DNA of 64,000 bases, from the NCBI GenBank assembly GCA_020631735.1, contig CM036170.1, positions 70,695,737-70,759,736 on the forward strand. The letters run 5' to 3'. Made by a program: the position numbers and the translations under genes. The notes below the pieces were generated by a model that saw only the letters and a list, made by a program, of their open reading frames with translations, was not told the DNA's origin and made no database searches. The DNA comes from Saccharum officinarum (lineage: Eukaryota > Streptophyta > Magnoliopsida > Poales > Poaceae). Shown here one piece after another: positions 22,380 through 33,125 of this stretch (its first letter is position 1; each line of letters begins with the position of its first letter).

Positions 22380-22720
22380 GGCCTGATTTAGTTCCAAAAT
22401 TTTTTGTCTCCACCCATCACATCGAATGTTTGACACATATATAGAGTATTAAACGTAGGCGAAAAAAACTAATTGTACAGTTCTCGAGGAAATCGCGAGA
22501 CGAATCTTTTAAGCCTAATTAGTCCATGAAAAGCCTTGAGTGCTACAGTAACCATCTGTGTTAATGATGGATTAATTAGTATCATTAGATTCGTCTCGTA
22601 GTTTCCTGATAGGTTCTGTAATTTATTTTTTTATTAGTATCCGAAAACCCCTTCCGATATCCTTCCGACACATCCGATGTGACACCCAAAAATTTTCGTT
22701 TCGCGAACTAAACGCAGCCC
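22380..22720. mobile_element. Tourist-type foldback MITE, copy 13 (long form)
   Basis: It starts GGCCTGATTTAGTTCC and ends GCGAACTAAACGCAGCCC. CACATCGAATGTTTGACAC at the left pairs with CACATCCGATGTGACACCC at the right. Confidence 0.75.
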
Positions 22721-22842
22721 AAGTTTAAAATAAACAGTAGTATGTCAGGTGGGATCAGATTCCTTCCAATGCCACTGCAAATTTTCTGTGGTGAATCGAA
22801 GGAGTATTATATAAGTAAACAAAGGGTTGTAACCAATGACAG

Positions 22843-22843
<1 letters not shown>

Positions 22844-22929
<86 letters not shown>
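22844..22929. repeat. (TTA)n microsatellite
   Basis: This uninterrupted run of TTA is about 86 bp, roughly 28 repeats. It produces artefactual poly-Leu or poly-Asn frames with no coding meaning. The length is likely polymorphic. Confidence 0.98.
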
Positions 22930-23426
22930 ACATAATCGAATAGACAATAATACTATATCATTGACATGTGGATCCAACATACGGCTTCGTTGATGCAGCT
23001 GTGCCATAGATTACGCAAGGGATTAAGATACATGCAGTATGAGGAAGGCAGGACGCGGGAGGGCAAACCGGGATGCTTTGCGGTGAGGGGAGAATCATGC
23101 AGGAGCAAGGCTTGCTGATGGTGTCCCCCACAGGCTGCTTGTGTCGCTGATGTCTCTCATAAGTCATAACGCGTCTCAATTAGTCTTTGTGCACAAGTTA
23201 CCTTCTGAGATCCACATCCACATGCAGATGCCTATTGCTTTATGCAAAGAATGATTCGATAGCAGAGGCTCTGTCTGTCACCTTGCTTTAAACTATGCTA
23301 TTGTTAAAGACTAATTTTCTACTAATTGACTTTACAGAGCACTTACTGTACTCTATAGGACTGTAGCTACTTTTGTTTGTGTAGGTGGCATGTGCAGATT
23401 TGTTTTATGCATCATCTAAGTTCACT
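22930..23426. other. Intergenic, nothing recognised
   Basis: No gene or element could be supported between the microsatellite and the next MITE. Confidence 0.3.
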
Positions 23427-23668
23427 GGCTCTGTTTAGTTGCAAAAAATTTTGCAAAATTTTTCAACATTTTCCGTCACATCGAATCTTTAGACGCATGC
23501 ATGAAGCATTAAATATAGATAAAAAATAAAACTAATTACACAGTTTAGACAAAATGGACGAGACGAAACTTTTAAGCCTAATTAGACCATGATTGGACAC
23601 TAATTGCCAAATAACAACGAAATTTGCTACAGTGTCATTTTGCCAAAATTTTGGCAACTAAATCAGCC
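23427..23668. mobile_element. Tourist-type MITE, copy 14 (short form)
   Basis: It starts GGCTCTGTTTAGTTGC and ends GCAACTAAATCAGCC. The core has GTCACATCGAATCTTTAGAC, GGACGAGACGAAACTTTTAA and ACCATGATTGGACAC. Confidence 0.75.
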
Positions 23669-23708
23669 TTGACAGTGAAAAAAAATGTGACCGACCCAGG
23701 AGAACTAA

Positions 23709-24050
23709 GGCGATGTTTAGTTCCTAGGGTGAAAATTTTTAGGTGTCACATCGGATGTTTCATGGGATGTCGGAAGGGGTGTTTGGATACTAATAAAAAA
23801 CTAATTACATAACTCGCCTGGAAACCGCGAGACGAATTTATTAAGCCTAATTAATCCGTCATTAGCACATGTTTACTGTAGCACAACATTATCAAATCAT
23901 TGATTAATTAGGCTTAAAAAATTCGTCTCGTAAATTTATCGCAATCTGTGTAATTAGTTATTTTTTCGTCTACATTTAATACTCCATATATGTGTACAAA
24001 CATCCGATTTGATGGCGTGAAAAATTTTTAGGGAGAAACTAAACAAGACC
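23709..24050. mobile_element. Tourist-type foldback MITE, copy 15 (long form)
   Basis: It starts GGCGATGTTTAGTTCC and ends GAAACTAAACAAGACC, flanked by TAA (23706-23708 and 24051-24053). Inverse blocks GCGAGACGAATTTATTAAGC and TTAAAAAATTCGTCTCG show the foldback structure. Confidence 0.85.
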
Positions 24051-24250
24051 TAAATTCGAGTTGAAGAGAACTCCATTTGATGGTCAGATACATGACCACA
24101 TCTCCGATCCAATCAATTGAGCTGAACTCATTTCCTCCTCTGGCCTTGCCCAACGCTGCTTTTTTAACTTGTAGTCCCAAGTGCCATGTAAGATCGGATA
24201 AAAAAAGTAGGTGCTCTAAACTTGTCATAGTAGCTTGAAGAAGCTACGCG

Positions 24251-25452
24251 CCCTGTTCGCTTGTTATCGGGTACGTAAATTAGAGGTACCCAAACCAACG
24301 ATTAAAAGGAGCAAACCCCCGAGGAATCCACGCCTTGAAGACCCTCTTAAAAATCGAATCAAAACTCCATCTACACGGATACGCCGATCCAAGACCACAA
24401 ATGTGTGAAAACGGGGCACCCTCGACTAAGTTTCGACTCGTACGAGGCCGCTCGACGGAAAGCCTCGACTCCGGAAAACTTCCGACTCGTGCGACCCAGG
24501 GTCGAGTCGGTCGACCCCTCCTCATCCACCTACTTACTGACAAAAGCATTCAATGCAACCACTTCCCTAACGTGGCTACAGTACCGCCAACATGGGAGCA
24601 GCGTCCGTGTCTAATCCCACTTTTTACTGCCCATCCCGGGATGGGCGGTGAAAAAGCTGCCACTATGCACACCACGTCAAGCAATGTTCTACCATTGACG
24701 CCCCTCGACTCGCAAGACGACAACCACCGCGCCCGGGTTTTCTGGGGCCCGGCCTTTATCCGTTCCTCATCGACCCCTCAGCTACGTCCCAACCCAGCCT
24801 CGACCGCTGTCGGTCAACAAAGAAATGACGCCCGCACGTCGACCACAGGGGATCGCACGCTCGCCACATGACCGGGGGCCTTTCACCGTCCCGTCATCAA
24901 CACCAAGACGATGAACGGGGATGGCCGACCATTATCAGGGCATGTCACTACAGCGACCTCTACAGCACCCGTCGAACCTTCACCTCTAAGGTGCCGCCTT
25001 AGGGTTCTAGGAACCCCTCAGCCTTCACTTGACTCTATAAAAGAGAGGGCGGAGGGTTCTCCAGGGAAGGGGAAGGAAGATAGACATTTTTCTCCACTTC
25101 TAAGATCAACATCTCAAGCAATACCCCATTTTACCTTTCTTTTAAGACTTGGGATTGGTTCCCTCTCTCACAGCTTGTAACCCTACGTAAACACTTCGGT
25201 GCAAGGAAATACAATACTCCCCCGCTGAACATAGGACCTTCTTTGCCCGAACCAGGATAAACCTCCCGTGTACTCTCCTTGTATCACCAACCGGATTAGA
25301 GAGCACGCAGCACAAATTCACTCGTTAGTCTAGGATCTTCCGGGTCCGAACACCGACACTTGTCTTATAAGCCGTACTTTTTCAGCCAATGAACAGTATT
25401 TTTCTCTCCCAACAAATCAGCGAACATTACTTTCAGCCAACTGAACAGGGCG
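24251..25452. mobile_element. Small MITE split by a solo LTR
   Basis: The left piece 24251-24264 reads CCCTGTTCGCTTGT. The right piece resumes at 25359 with CTTGTCTTATAAGCCG and ends at about 25452 with CAGCCAACTGAACAGGGC, inverted to the left end. Removing the LTR and one CTTGT leaves a MITE of about 100 bp, like the one at 14598-14699. Confidence 0.7.
24265..25358 (+). mobile_element. Solo LTR (gypsy-like) with CTTGT target duplication
   Basis: The 1,094-bp segment begins TATCGGGTACG, probably TGTCGGGTACG with a mutated second base, and ends ...GTCCGAACACCGACA. Identical CTTGT copies flank it (24260-24264 and 25359-25363), the 5-bp duplication left by LTR elements. A TATA box CTATAAAAGAG lies at about 25034, about 770 bp into the LTR, so the LTR reads on the plus strand. 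No internal retroelement domain is present, so recombination between two LTRs probably removed the body. Confidence 0.85.
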
Positions 25453-25509
25453 ACGTATGCTTGAGGAGAGATAGAAGGTGGTCCATGCTAAAAAGGAGAG
25501 TAAATAAAG

Positions 25510-25609
25510 NNNNNNNNNNNNNNNNNNNNNNNNNNNNNNNNNNNNNNNNNNNNNNNNNNNNNNNNNNNNNNNNNNNNNNNNNNNNNNNNNNNNNNNNNNN
25601 NNNNNNNNN
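25510..25609. other. Assembly gap (100 N)
   Basis: This is a run of exactly 100 N. The round number suggests a gap of unknown true size. The LTR-element remnant to its right probably continued into the gap. Confidence 1.
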
Positions 25610-26879
25610 TAGGACTTTGTCAGGTCACGGTTGGCTTATATTTGCTATCCGGTGGAATGAACCACGTGTTAATGAAATAAAATGAAATGAGACCGGGCGG
25701 GATGACGATAGTGAAGCAACAAGGCATGAAGGTCTTGGTGTGGATCTATCCCCGTCTGTGTCGATTAAGGACCGAGACCTAGAGCCTTCTATGTCATTTT
25801 GAACGCATGCCTGACATTTAGTTGGCCGGCCTGAGGTTGCCGACCGCGAAGCCTAGTAGCTCAACTCAGGCTACGAAGTCGAAAAGTGAAAGTCGCCTCG
25901 GAAGGGAGCCAGAGGGTCCAAGGGCAGGTGAGTTAAAAATCCTGAGCATCCTGGCCACTGGTATCCCCGAGAACGCGGCGCTGTTCGAACCCACCCTGAG
26001 TTGTACCAAAGGTTATCTACGGCTGCCTTTAGCGGGGTTTGCCGGTGAGTGTCAGGAATACCCCCTCAGCTGAGTTGGAATCGATTCGAGTCGCCGTCTC
26101 TCCGGATAGTGAGAAACTTGACTGGTTATCTCCAGCGTAGATACACTAAATATTAATGATGGTTCGGAATTGATGATAATGATGATGATGGCCTTATTAT
26201 ACCTGCTATGGTTAATATTGTTTGCTCCTAATAAAGTGATTGCTCTAGTACAGGTGCTAATCTAGATGACAGGTTAATGATTATTAACTTGATGCTCAAG
26301 CATTAATGATTACCTATCTGTAATAAGCTTTTCTACAAATGAGTCAAGCTAGCCCACCTTATAAAGCCTTGCATACTCCTTGATGTCACCTTTGTTTCTG
26401 GTTTTTGTCGGGTAAGTCTAGCTGAGTACCTTCCCGTACTCAGAGTTTATTTCCCACCTGTTGCAGATAGCATATTCGTACTTGTTGCTGCAAGTATTGT
26501 CTTCGCCATGGGGGTGTGAAGACTAGACCATATGGGCATGGTCTCTGTAGTATCTCTTCTGGTATGCTTTTGCAGGATGTGACTATGTACTGGCAGTATT
26601 TGAATTTAAATGGTTTCAGAAATTATGTTGCTTCCGCTAATCTTTACTTTGGTTTTATAATAAAATATTTGTACTCCTATGTATGAGATTACTTTTGAAC
26701 TATTGTAACAAGTGCTGTGTTACGTTGAATCACTACGATCTTGGTTGCTCTCGATTTGGTTTGAAATCCGTCGTGATTTCGTGGACTACCGGAGTTATAT
26801 GGGCTCAAGTTTGAGAATTTGATCGCTTCGGCGATTGTTTTTGGACTTGTGCTCTTATAATTTGGACGGTTCTGTTACA
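25610..26879 (+). mobile_element. LTR retrotransposon remnant, left end lost in the gap
   Basis: The sequence after the gap has no long frames and includes a leader- or LTR-like stretch. The motif GAGTACCTTCCCGTACTCAG (about 26425-26444) and the terminus GGACGGTTCTGTTACA (ending 26879) recall Tekay-type grass gypsy LTRs. This assignment is from memory of the LTR style, not from a domain. The start is unknown because of the gap, and no target duplication can be tested. Confidence 0.45.
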
Positions 26880-28317
26880 GGGGTACCAAGTCCATACCAC
26901 CCATGATGATACCTGATGATAATGCCCTAATTAATTGTTCTTTTTTTTCTAGTATACCAGATGATGTCAGTAAGCAAAGGGGCATTCCCTAATCAGCTTG
27001 ACTTGCATGGACATGCATTCACATGTTCATATAAGATTTTTTTTTTAAAAAAAGTTCAGATTTTCGATGTCGTCTATGCCCCTGCCCCCGAGGCACGGAA
27101 TCATGAAGCAGAGTGGGAGATTCAACTAACTTTATCCTTTTAAGAACATCTTTTTGTTCTTTCTACATTATTAAAATTCGTGTGGCACTTTATCAGTCAT
27201 TTATTCCATGTATAATAATAGAACTTGAGCATGTTCTTAGGGGGCCCAACCGTGGAAACACATGCTTAAATGATAAATGGGCAGCCCTTTGATGCAAGTG
27301 ATTATACACATGTACTTTATGATTAAGCGATAGCATAAAGGAAACAGTCGAAAAAGGAGGTCATGGCTCATGGCCTTTCGGCCTCTGAGTACTCATACTA
27401 CCACACTAGTCACTAGACCACGAAATCAAAAGCACAGCCAAAACAGAAGGCGTGCTGCTGGAATTCAACAAGATAACGCTCCAACATGAAGACAAGACCC
27501 TGCGTGCATTCTCCAATGATTACGACCGTTGCCATGGTGACTTTCTGGTCTGAGCGCGAGCAAGTTCTCGCTTTTGCTGCTGATGGACGTACCAGTGCGT
27601 TGCAGTTTGAACGGGCCAAATTTATATTGTAGTAGTATAATATAGTATATAAAAAAGAAGAGTAGTAGTACTCTAAAAAGAAATAAAGGAGCAGCAACAT
27701 GGACAATCTGGTACTACGTGGACGTGGTTACTGGTGTAAACGCACGCGGTGGGCACTGGAGCCCGTGCGGTTTGCCGCTATAGACCCGCGTCAGACGTCA
27801 CCCGAGTACTACCCGACCACGCAGATCATACATCCACTACGGCTGTCTGCGCGCCCAGCTTTCGGCTGACGACACCGATGAGCAGCCGGATCCATCTGGG
27901 GAATGGGGTGCTGACTGCTGACGCGCGCGGGCAGCGCTGGGCTGGCGGGCTGAGCTCTGACGGTGACATCAGGGACGCGGGCGTCACACTGCGGCCGCTA
28001 CGTCGACGTCATGCGTGTCTGCGTTCGCCGTCCGCGTCCCGTGCGTGCTCCTCCCCACTTGCGGCCCGGATGGCGAAGTGTGTGGATGATGGCGAAGCCC
28101 GGCGGCGCCCGCGGGGTTAGTTTTCCGCGCGTGCAAAACATTGAGCCGTAGGAGTATTTCACAAGAGAGACCGTCCGATAAATAATCCTCGCTCGTCGGA
28201 ATCGGAAGCTTCGGTTTGTCCATGAACTAGCTCGAAAAGGCGCGGCCTGATCTGCTTGGAGCCACAAACGTGTAGCAGCAAGAGGAGATTTCTTCCACCC
28301 TGGGAGAAAGAGTTACT
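26880..28317. other. Intergenic, no gene recognised
   Basis: The left half is AT-rich and unremarkable. From about 27720 to 28120 the DNA is GC-rich with open frames on both strands (for example plus 27749-28120), but none has recognisable motifs. It may be a promoter-like or gene-fragment island. Confidence 0.3.
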
Positions 28318-28519
28318 TTTCGTTCCATCACATCGAATTTTTGAACACATGCGTGGAGCATTAAATATAGATAAAAAATAACTAATTATACAGTTTGGTT
28401 GTAAATCACGAGACAAATATTTTGAGCCAAATTAGTACATGATTGGATACTAATTGCTAAATACAAACGAAAGTGCTACGGTAGCCAAATTCCAAAAAAT
28501 TTTGCATCTAAACACACCC
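28318..28519. mobile_element. Tourist-type MITE, copy 16 (left end truncated)
   Basis: The right end GCATCTAAACACACCC is followed by TAA. The body carries CATCACATCGAATTTTTGAAC, ATCACGAGACAAATATTTTG and CGAAAGTGCTACGGTAGCC. No left TIR was found. Confidence 0.65.
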
Positions 28520-29756
28520 TAATTCACGGATTCCATATTTCCAGTCCACATGGATTCCATATTTCCAGTCCACAGTGACAGAGATACGGTCGGTTCCATG
28601 CATTGTCACTCCCCGTCCGTCCATTTTCGATCAACATCATCTATACCTCCCGTGCGTGAGAAGCAACCTCGGAGAGGACGGAGGGAGGGAGAGTCAACGC
28701 CTGCTTGTCGCGCACTCCACTCCCGTGCGAGCAATCGTACGTTCATGAACGGAGAGCTGTGCTACATCCACGTCAACACAGGTGCCGCCGGCCGCCGTCG
28801 TTCACCCACCGGACGGAGCCTCGCTTCCATTTTGGGTGAACCGGCTACTATGCTGGCTAGCTTGGTTTGTTTTGTCACGAAGCGGCGAAACGTGCATGTC
28901 CCCTCGGCGGCTGCAGGCGCAAAGAAAGACAAAGAATGCGGCGGGATTACGGCCGGGATGGGACGCGACGCGACACCAACACCAAACACGTACTGCGGGC
29001 CGGCCGTTCCTGTTCAATCAATTCTGAGAAGTTTCGTTTGGCTTGCTAGGCGTGCATGCCGCACACCCTCGCACTTCACACTCACTGCCGGTCTTCGTCA
29101 ACCTCGGCTCAGTTGTGTGCTATAGAGAGCGAGAGGGGCGGAAGTCACAAGTCAGTCCTTTGGTTAAAAAAATGTTAATTGGGTCGGTTAATTCGATCAG
29201 CCCGCGGGCCGAGATGTGCTGAGGCCGTGCTGCCGTCGCCCTCTATCATTCCCTTCCAGGCCCAGCCCATAAGGAACGATGCAAGAGAAGAGAATGCAAT
29301 TTTGCTCAAAAAAAAAGAAGAGAATGCAATACTACTGTACCTTGTACGTAAAAAAAAACTACTACTACCGCTTGTCTTTGTCTCTCACGCACGGCTATAA
29401 ACACAGGGTCCGTCACGCATGGTGGTCACGGCTCACGACACTCACAACTACTCTATGTACTACTCATAAAGTGACCCGACACTGATCCACAGTACTCTCG
29501 ACAACACCGACTGCCTACTACTTCAGGACACTCGATCACGCACTCACGCGCGCTAGCTCTAGCCACGTACTCCATAGCGAGTCAGCGGCCGGCCGTTTGT
29601 CTGCCGGTCGGCTCCATCAGCCATCGCTCGTGTTGGTCTGATGTTATCACCAGTGATTGCAGTCACTGTCACCATCAGTGATTCTGCTTGCTGCAGCTTC
29701 CATGCAGCATGCTTTTGCGAAACAAGGCTATATTTGTGGGCACAGTGCCATTAACC
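28520..29756. other. GC-rich intergenic 3' of the first WRKY gene; possible plus-strand TATA box
   Basis: The region 28540-29130 is GC-rich with a 191-codon frame (28550-29125, plus) lacking recognisable motifs. Near 29392 the plus strand reads GGCTATAAACACAGG, a good TATA context, followed by a CA/CT-rich leader-like stretch. No gene starts after it: the following DNA is the minus-strand WRKY coding exon. I record it as an orphan promoter-like stretch. Confidence 0.3.
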
Positions 29757-32596
29757 TCAACGCCAAGCACCCGCGGAGGTGTGCCGCGGCCACACCGTGT
29801 CCGCGAGCCGGGCGACATCCACGTGCATGTCTTGGTGGTCCATCAGCTGATCCTGATCGGCCTCCCCCACCGCACAGAACGACGAGGGATCCCAGCAAAA
29901 GTCCGTGTCGTCGATCATCATCGTCGTCATCGCCCCACCATCTTCCGCGACGCCCACGCTCGCCGAGTGTCCGGCGGAGGCCTGCATCGGCGGGGGCACG
30001 TACGACGCTGCAGCAGGATCGCTTGCGCCCGCTTCGGCTGCTGGCGGCCACGGGGCTCCGCTGATGACGGTCGCGAGGCACGAGACGATGGTCTCGTTCT
30101 CTTGGGCGCTGCCGCCTCTGCCGCCGGCGCCGATGCGGGGGAACGACGACGACAGATCGTCGAACAGGACGCCGCCGTCGTCTCTCGCGGTGTCCACGAC
30201 CCCGAGGTCGCGGTACCGGTTCGTGGCCCGGGGCGACGCCATCCTAGCAGCGTCGCAGTTGGTAATGGCACGGAGCAGATGGCACGTGTGCTCGTTCACG
30301 TAGGTGACCTCGAACATGGGAGGCGACAGCTGGCCCCGGCTGCCGTCCTGCTGCTGCACCTTCTTCTTCGCTTCGCAACGCCGGTCGCGGCTGCACCTGA
30401 AGTAGTACCTGCAGAGTGCAGAGATTGCCAGCTACGATTAGGAAAGTTTGCTTCTGATTGCTATGGCCCTCGCGCATTAATTGTTTCCAAAACAGGACAA
30501 GGGACGACCATACTGTACTAGGGATGGATGCGGTGGTGGTTAAGCTTGACCATGCATGTTGACGACGCAAGTCAAGTCGTCGGCCGGCTGTGCAAGCGTC
30601 AAGCGTGCATCTCATTGTGTTCCAGATGACGGCAGTGAAATGGACTTAGTCGCGTGGTTAAGTTAGTAATTACTATGAAATGGTTTGGACATTATGTGTA
30701 ATGTGTTGCAGGTAATCAAGCGTGGCTTGCTTTGTAGTAGTAGATGGCGCACGAATTTCTGTGAGTACCAAAGACTTCTTTTTGCAGGATATATGCACCA
30801 TAACTCCAACAGAATTCTTATGAAATTCCCTCTTTACATTGACAAGGGGCGCTGCTCATTAGTCATTACAAACGCCAGCAATTCTGGGTTAAGCTGGGTG
30901 TTTATTATCTGGATTTATAAACAAGCATTCATAGATCATAGATCGAGCCAACCTCTTCGGATGGCGACGTCTCAGATAACATGTCGCTTTTTATTGTATC
31001 TAATATTTTCAGAATAACAGATTCCACTAAGGTCTGTTTGGATCCACCAACTAAATTTTAGCTGGCTAAATTTAGCTACTAGGGATCCAAACGGCGTAGC
31101 AAAAAAACCAGCTAAAGTTTAGCTGAGTTTAGCTGTTTCAACCTAGCTAAACTCAGCTAAAGTTTACTCGAATCTATTAGCTGGAGGATCCAAACACCCC
31201 GCTAAATTTTAGCTAGGAGAATTTTTAGCTAACTAAGGTTTAGCTTTGAAATTTTAACGAGCATAAATCATACTCAATCCATTTTAAATTATAGTTCATT
31301 ATAGTTTTGTCCTAAATCAAACATCTCTAATTCTAACCAAGTTTTCTTTAAAAAAAATACTAACATCTAATGTTCAAATAAATACACTGCCAAACCATAT
31401 TAGATTGAGAGTTTAATTAAACTAATTGGATGTTATAGATGTTGGTGATTTTTTAAGTTAAAACAAACTATAATTTAAAACGAATGGAGTAGTACAATAT
31501 TGTTTACTAGAGGAGACTGTATTTTAGTATTTTTCTTATAACACCACCATATGACAATGCATGCCCTAGCTTCTAAGCACCACGAATTGAACCACAGTTA
31601 TTTTACTACCAATTTCTTCGAAAGTGTTATTTCTTTCATATAAATATAATATAATGTTATGAAAATATTTTTCTGTCAAATCTAATATAAACCTATCTTA
31701 CATCTTTTTTCAAGTAAACCTATCTCACATTTAATAATATATTGATGGTCGAAGTTACAAAAAAAAATTACTCAGAAATTCTTAAATAACATGTTTTCTT
31801 GAATTGGAGGGATTATAGGACTTTCACCTCACGAAATTGCAGTTCTGAATGTTCTTTTGCCCGTATTTTCTAATCCTCTCTTGCATATTTTGTCAAGTAA
31901 ACATATCTCACATTTAATTATATATTATCTATTGATGGTCAAAGTTTTAAAAGTTTTACTCATAGAAATTCTAAAATAACGTGTAACATGTATTCTTGAA
32001 TTGGAGGGATTATAGGACTTTCACCTCACGTAATTGCAGTTCCGAATGTTCTTTTGCCCGTATTTTCGCCACTCATAACCATCCTTGTGTGGCGAGGCCG
32101 TAATCTCCTTCCTAGTAACCCCATCTTCTCTACTCTTCTTGACGGGAGTAACCACTTCTCCACTATCACTCCTAGCAACAGCATGGTGAATATTCGTGAT
32201 TAATAACCAATCCAAACACAGTCCACAACCAAGCAAGCTAAGTTTCTCATAAAAAGAAAAAAAGGGTGAAAAAGTTGAAATGACAAAGACAGAGTCCACA
32301 CGCCTTCAGTAATCAGCATATACCTTGCACGCTTATCCTTCGCCGCCTGAATGATGACGCCGGAGCTATTGCCGGTCCTTATCTCCGGCGCCGTCCTCAC
32401 TCTGGTCACTGAGTTACTGTTCAAACATGGACATGGATACCTCGAACACTCGCGAGAGCTCTTGGCTGAACGCCATGGCCTTCTGCTGGCAGAGGCTATC
32501 CAGGGGACGGCCACCGAGCATTGCCTGGAGCTGTGTGTTGAGATCGTAACCGTTGGCGAGCACATCGAACAGCTTGGCGTCATGATCGAATGCCAT
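29757..32596 (-). CDS. WRKY transcription factor (group III-like, unusual zinc finger), frameshifted exon 1
   Basis: There are three exons: 32324-32596, 32025-32171 and 29757-30408. Splice sites are AAG/GTATAT, TTGCTAG/G, GAG/GTGAAAG and CTGCAG/G. Exon 1 gives a group III-style N-terminus (LFDVLANGYDLNTQLQAML). Exon 2 has DGYEWRKYGQK. Exon 3 starts YYFRCSRDRRC and continues to EHTC, then a Ser/Pro/Ala-rich and acidic C-terminus. The finger is C-X5-C-X28-H-X-C, against the C-X7-C-X23-H-X-C usual in group III. The intron inside the WRKY domain is at the usual place. The exons total 1,072 bp, one more than a multiple of three. Exon 1 runs into TAA near 32414-32416, while the next frame continues (VTRVRTAPEIRTG), so one extra base is inferred around 32410-32416: a true lesion or an assembly error. 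Without it the protein is 356 aa. It would be a nuclear factor binding W-boxes, with defence or stress roles typical of the family. Confidence 0.82.
31032..31200. mobile_element. MITE with GGATCC-type inverted ends, in WRKY intron 2
   Basis: It begins GGTCTGTTTGGATCC and ends GGATCCAAACACCCC, imperfect inverted repeats. An additional inverted GGGATCCAAACGGCG lies inside (about 31082), and TTTAGCTGA/TCAGCTAAA blocks form internal inverted repeats. Possibly a nested or rearranged copy. Confidence 0.6.
31268..31496. mobile_element. Stowaway-like MITE in WRKY intron 2
   Basis: The left arm ACTCAATCCATTTTAAATTATAG is matched by the right arm CTATAATTTAAAACGAATGGAGT in inverse orientation. Length about 230 bp. 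Confidence 0.7.
31712..32067 (-). repeat. Tandem duplication carrying part of the WRKY exon and its splice donor
   Basis: 31712-31870 is a copy of 31893-32067, with a period of about 182-198 bp because of small indels. The right-hand copy contains the real end of WRKY exon 2. The left-hand copy, inside intron 2, contains the corresponding 43 bp of exon (31828-31870) with only two visible mismatches, plus the same GTGAAAG donor. The copied exon piece still spells YGQKNI. Confidence 0.9.
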
Positions 32597-32886
32597 CTTT
32601 GATTTTCAGATGATGACCAAAGAAATCGGGTCAAGTATATAGTAGGAGTCGAGAGGGGGGGTTTTGTGGTAGCTCTGGGTCTTGCTGAAGCGAGTATTTA
32701 TGCAGACGGACCGCTGACTGCGATCAACCTAGCTTGCCAACATTTTTTTTTCAGAGATTGCTCACCTTTGAGCTTGATTGACTAGCTCAAACTCCTTTTC
32801 ATTAATCTAAGTTGATCACTAATGTCAGCGGGGTCTTTTCATTTGATGATCCCGGTCTTCTGACCGACAGATCTATGGACAGATTA
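32597..32886 (-). promoter_or_regulatory. 5' leader and promoter of the first WRKY gene
   Basis: On the minus strand a TATA-like CATAAATACTCG lies about 100 bp upstream of the start codon (near 32693-32704). A W-box TTGACC lies on the minus strand at 32629-32634, within the likely leader or proximal promoter. W-boxes in WRKY promoters often mediate auto- or cross-regulation. Here that is an inference. Confidence 0.45.
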
Positions 32887-33125
32887 TGGGCTTGTTTAGT
32901 TCCAAAATTTTATAATTTTTTTAGATTTTTCGTCACATCAAATCTTTGGACGCATGCATGAAGCATTAAATATAATAAAAAATAAAATTAATTATACAGT
33001 TTAGACGAAATTCACGAGACGAATCTTTTAAGCCTAATTAGACCATGATTGGACACTAATTGTCAAATAACAACGAAAATGCTACAGTATCATTTCTTAA
33101 AAAAATTTGCAAATTAAAAAAGACC
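32887..33125. mobile_element. Tourist-type MITE, copy 17 (short form)
   Basis: It begins TGGGCTTGTTTAGTTCC after TTA and ends AAATTAAAAAAGACC before TAT. The core has GTCACATCAAATCTTTGGAC, CACGAGACGAATCTTTTAAG and GACCATGATTGGACAC. It sits in the distal promoter of the first WRKY gene. Confidence 0.75.

Noticed and set aside
22742..23007. Poly-Leu and poly-Asn frames
   Set aside because: They are translations of the (TTA)n microsatellite.
25389..25685. 98-codon frame spanning the N run
   Set aside because: A third of it is unknown sequence across an assembly gap.
27749..29125. GC-rich frames at 27749-28120 and 28550-29125 as genes
   Set aside because: No domain, no splice support and frames open on both strands. 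Composition alone explains them.
29688..30521. 277-codon plus-strand frame
   Set aside because: It lies antisense to WRKY exon 3, where the minus frame carries the zinc-finger residues and correct splice phase. The plus frame has no recognisable motif.
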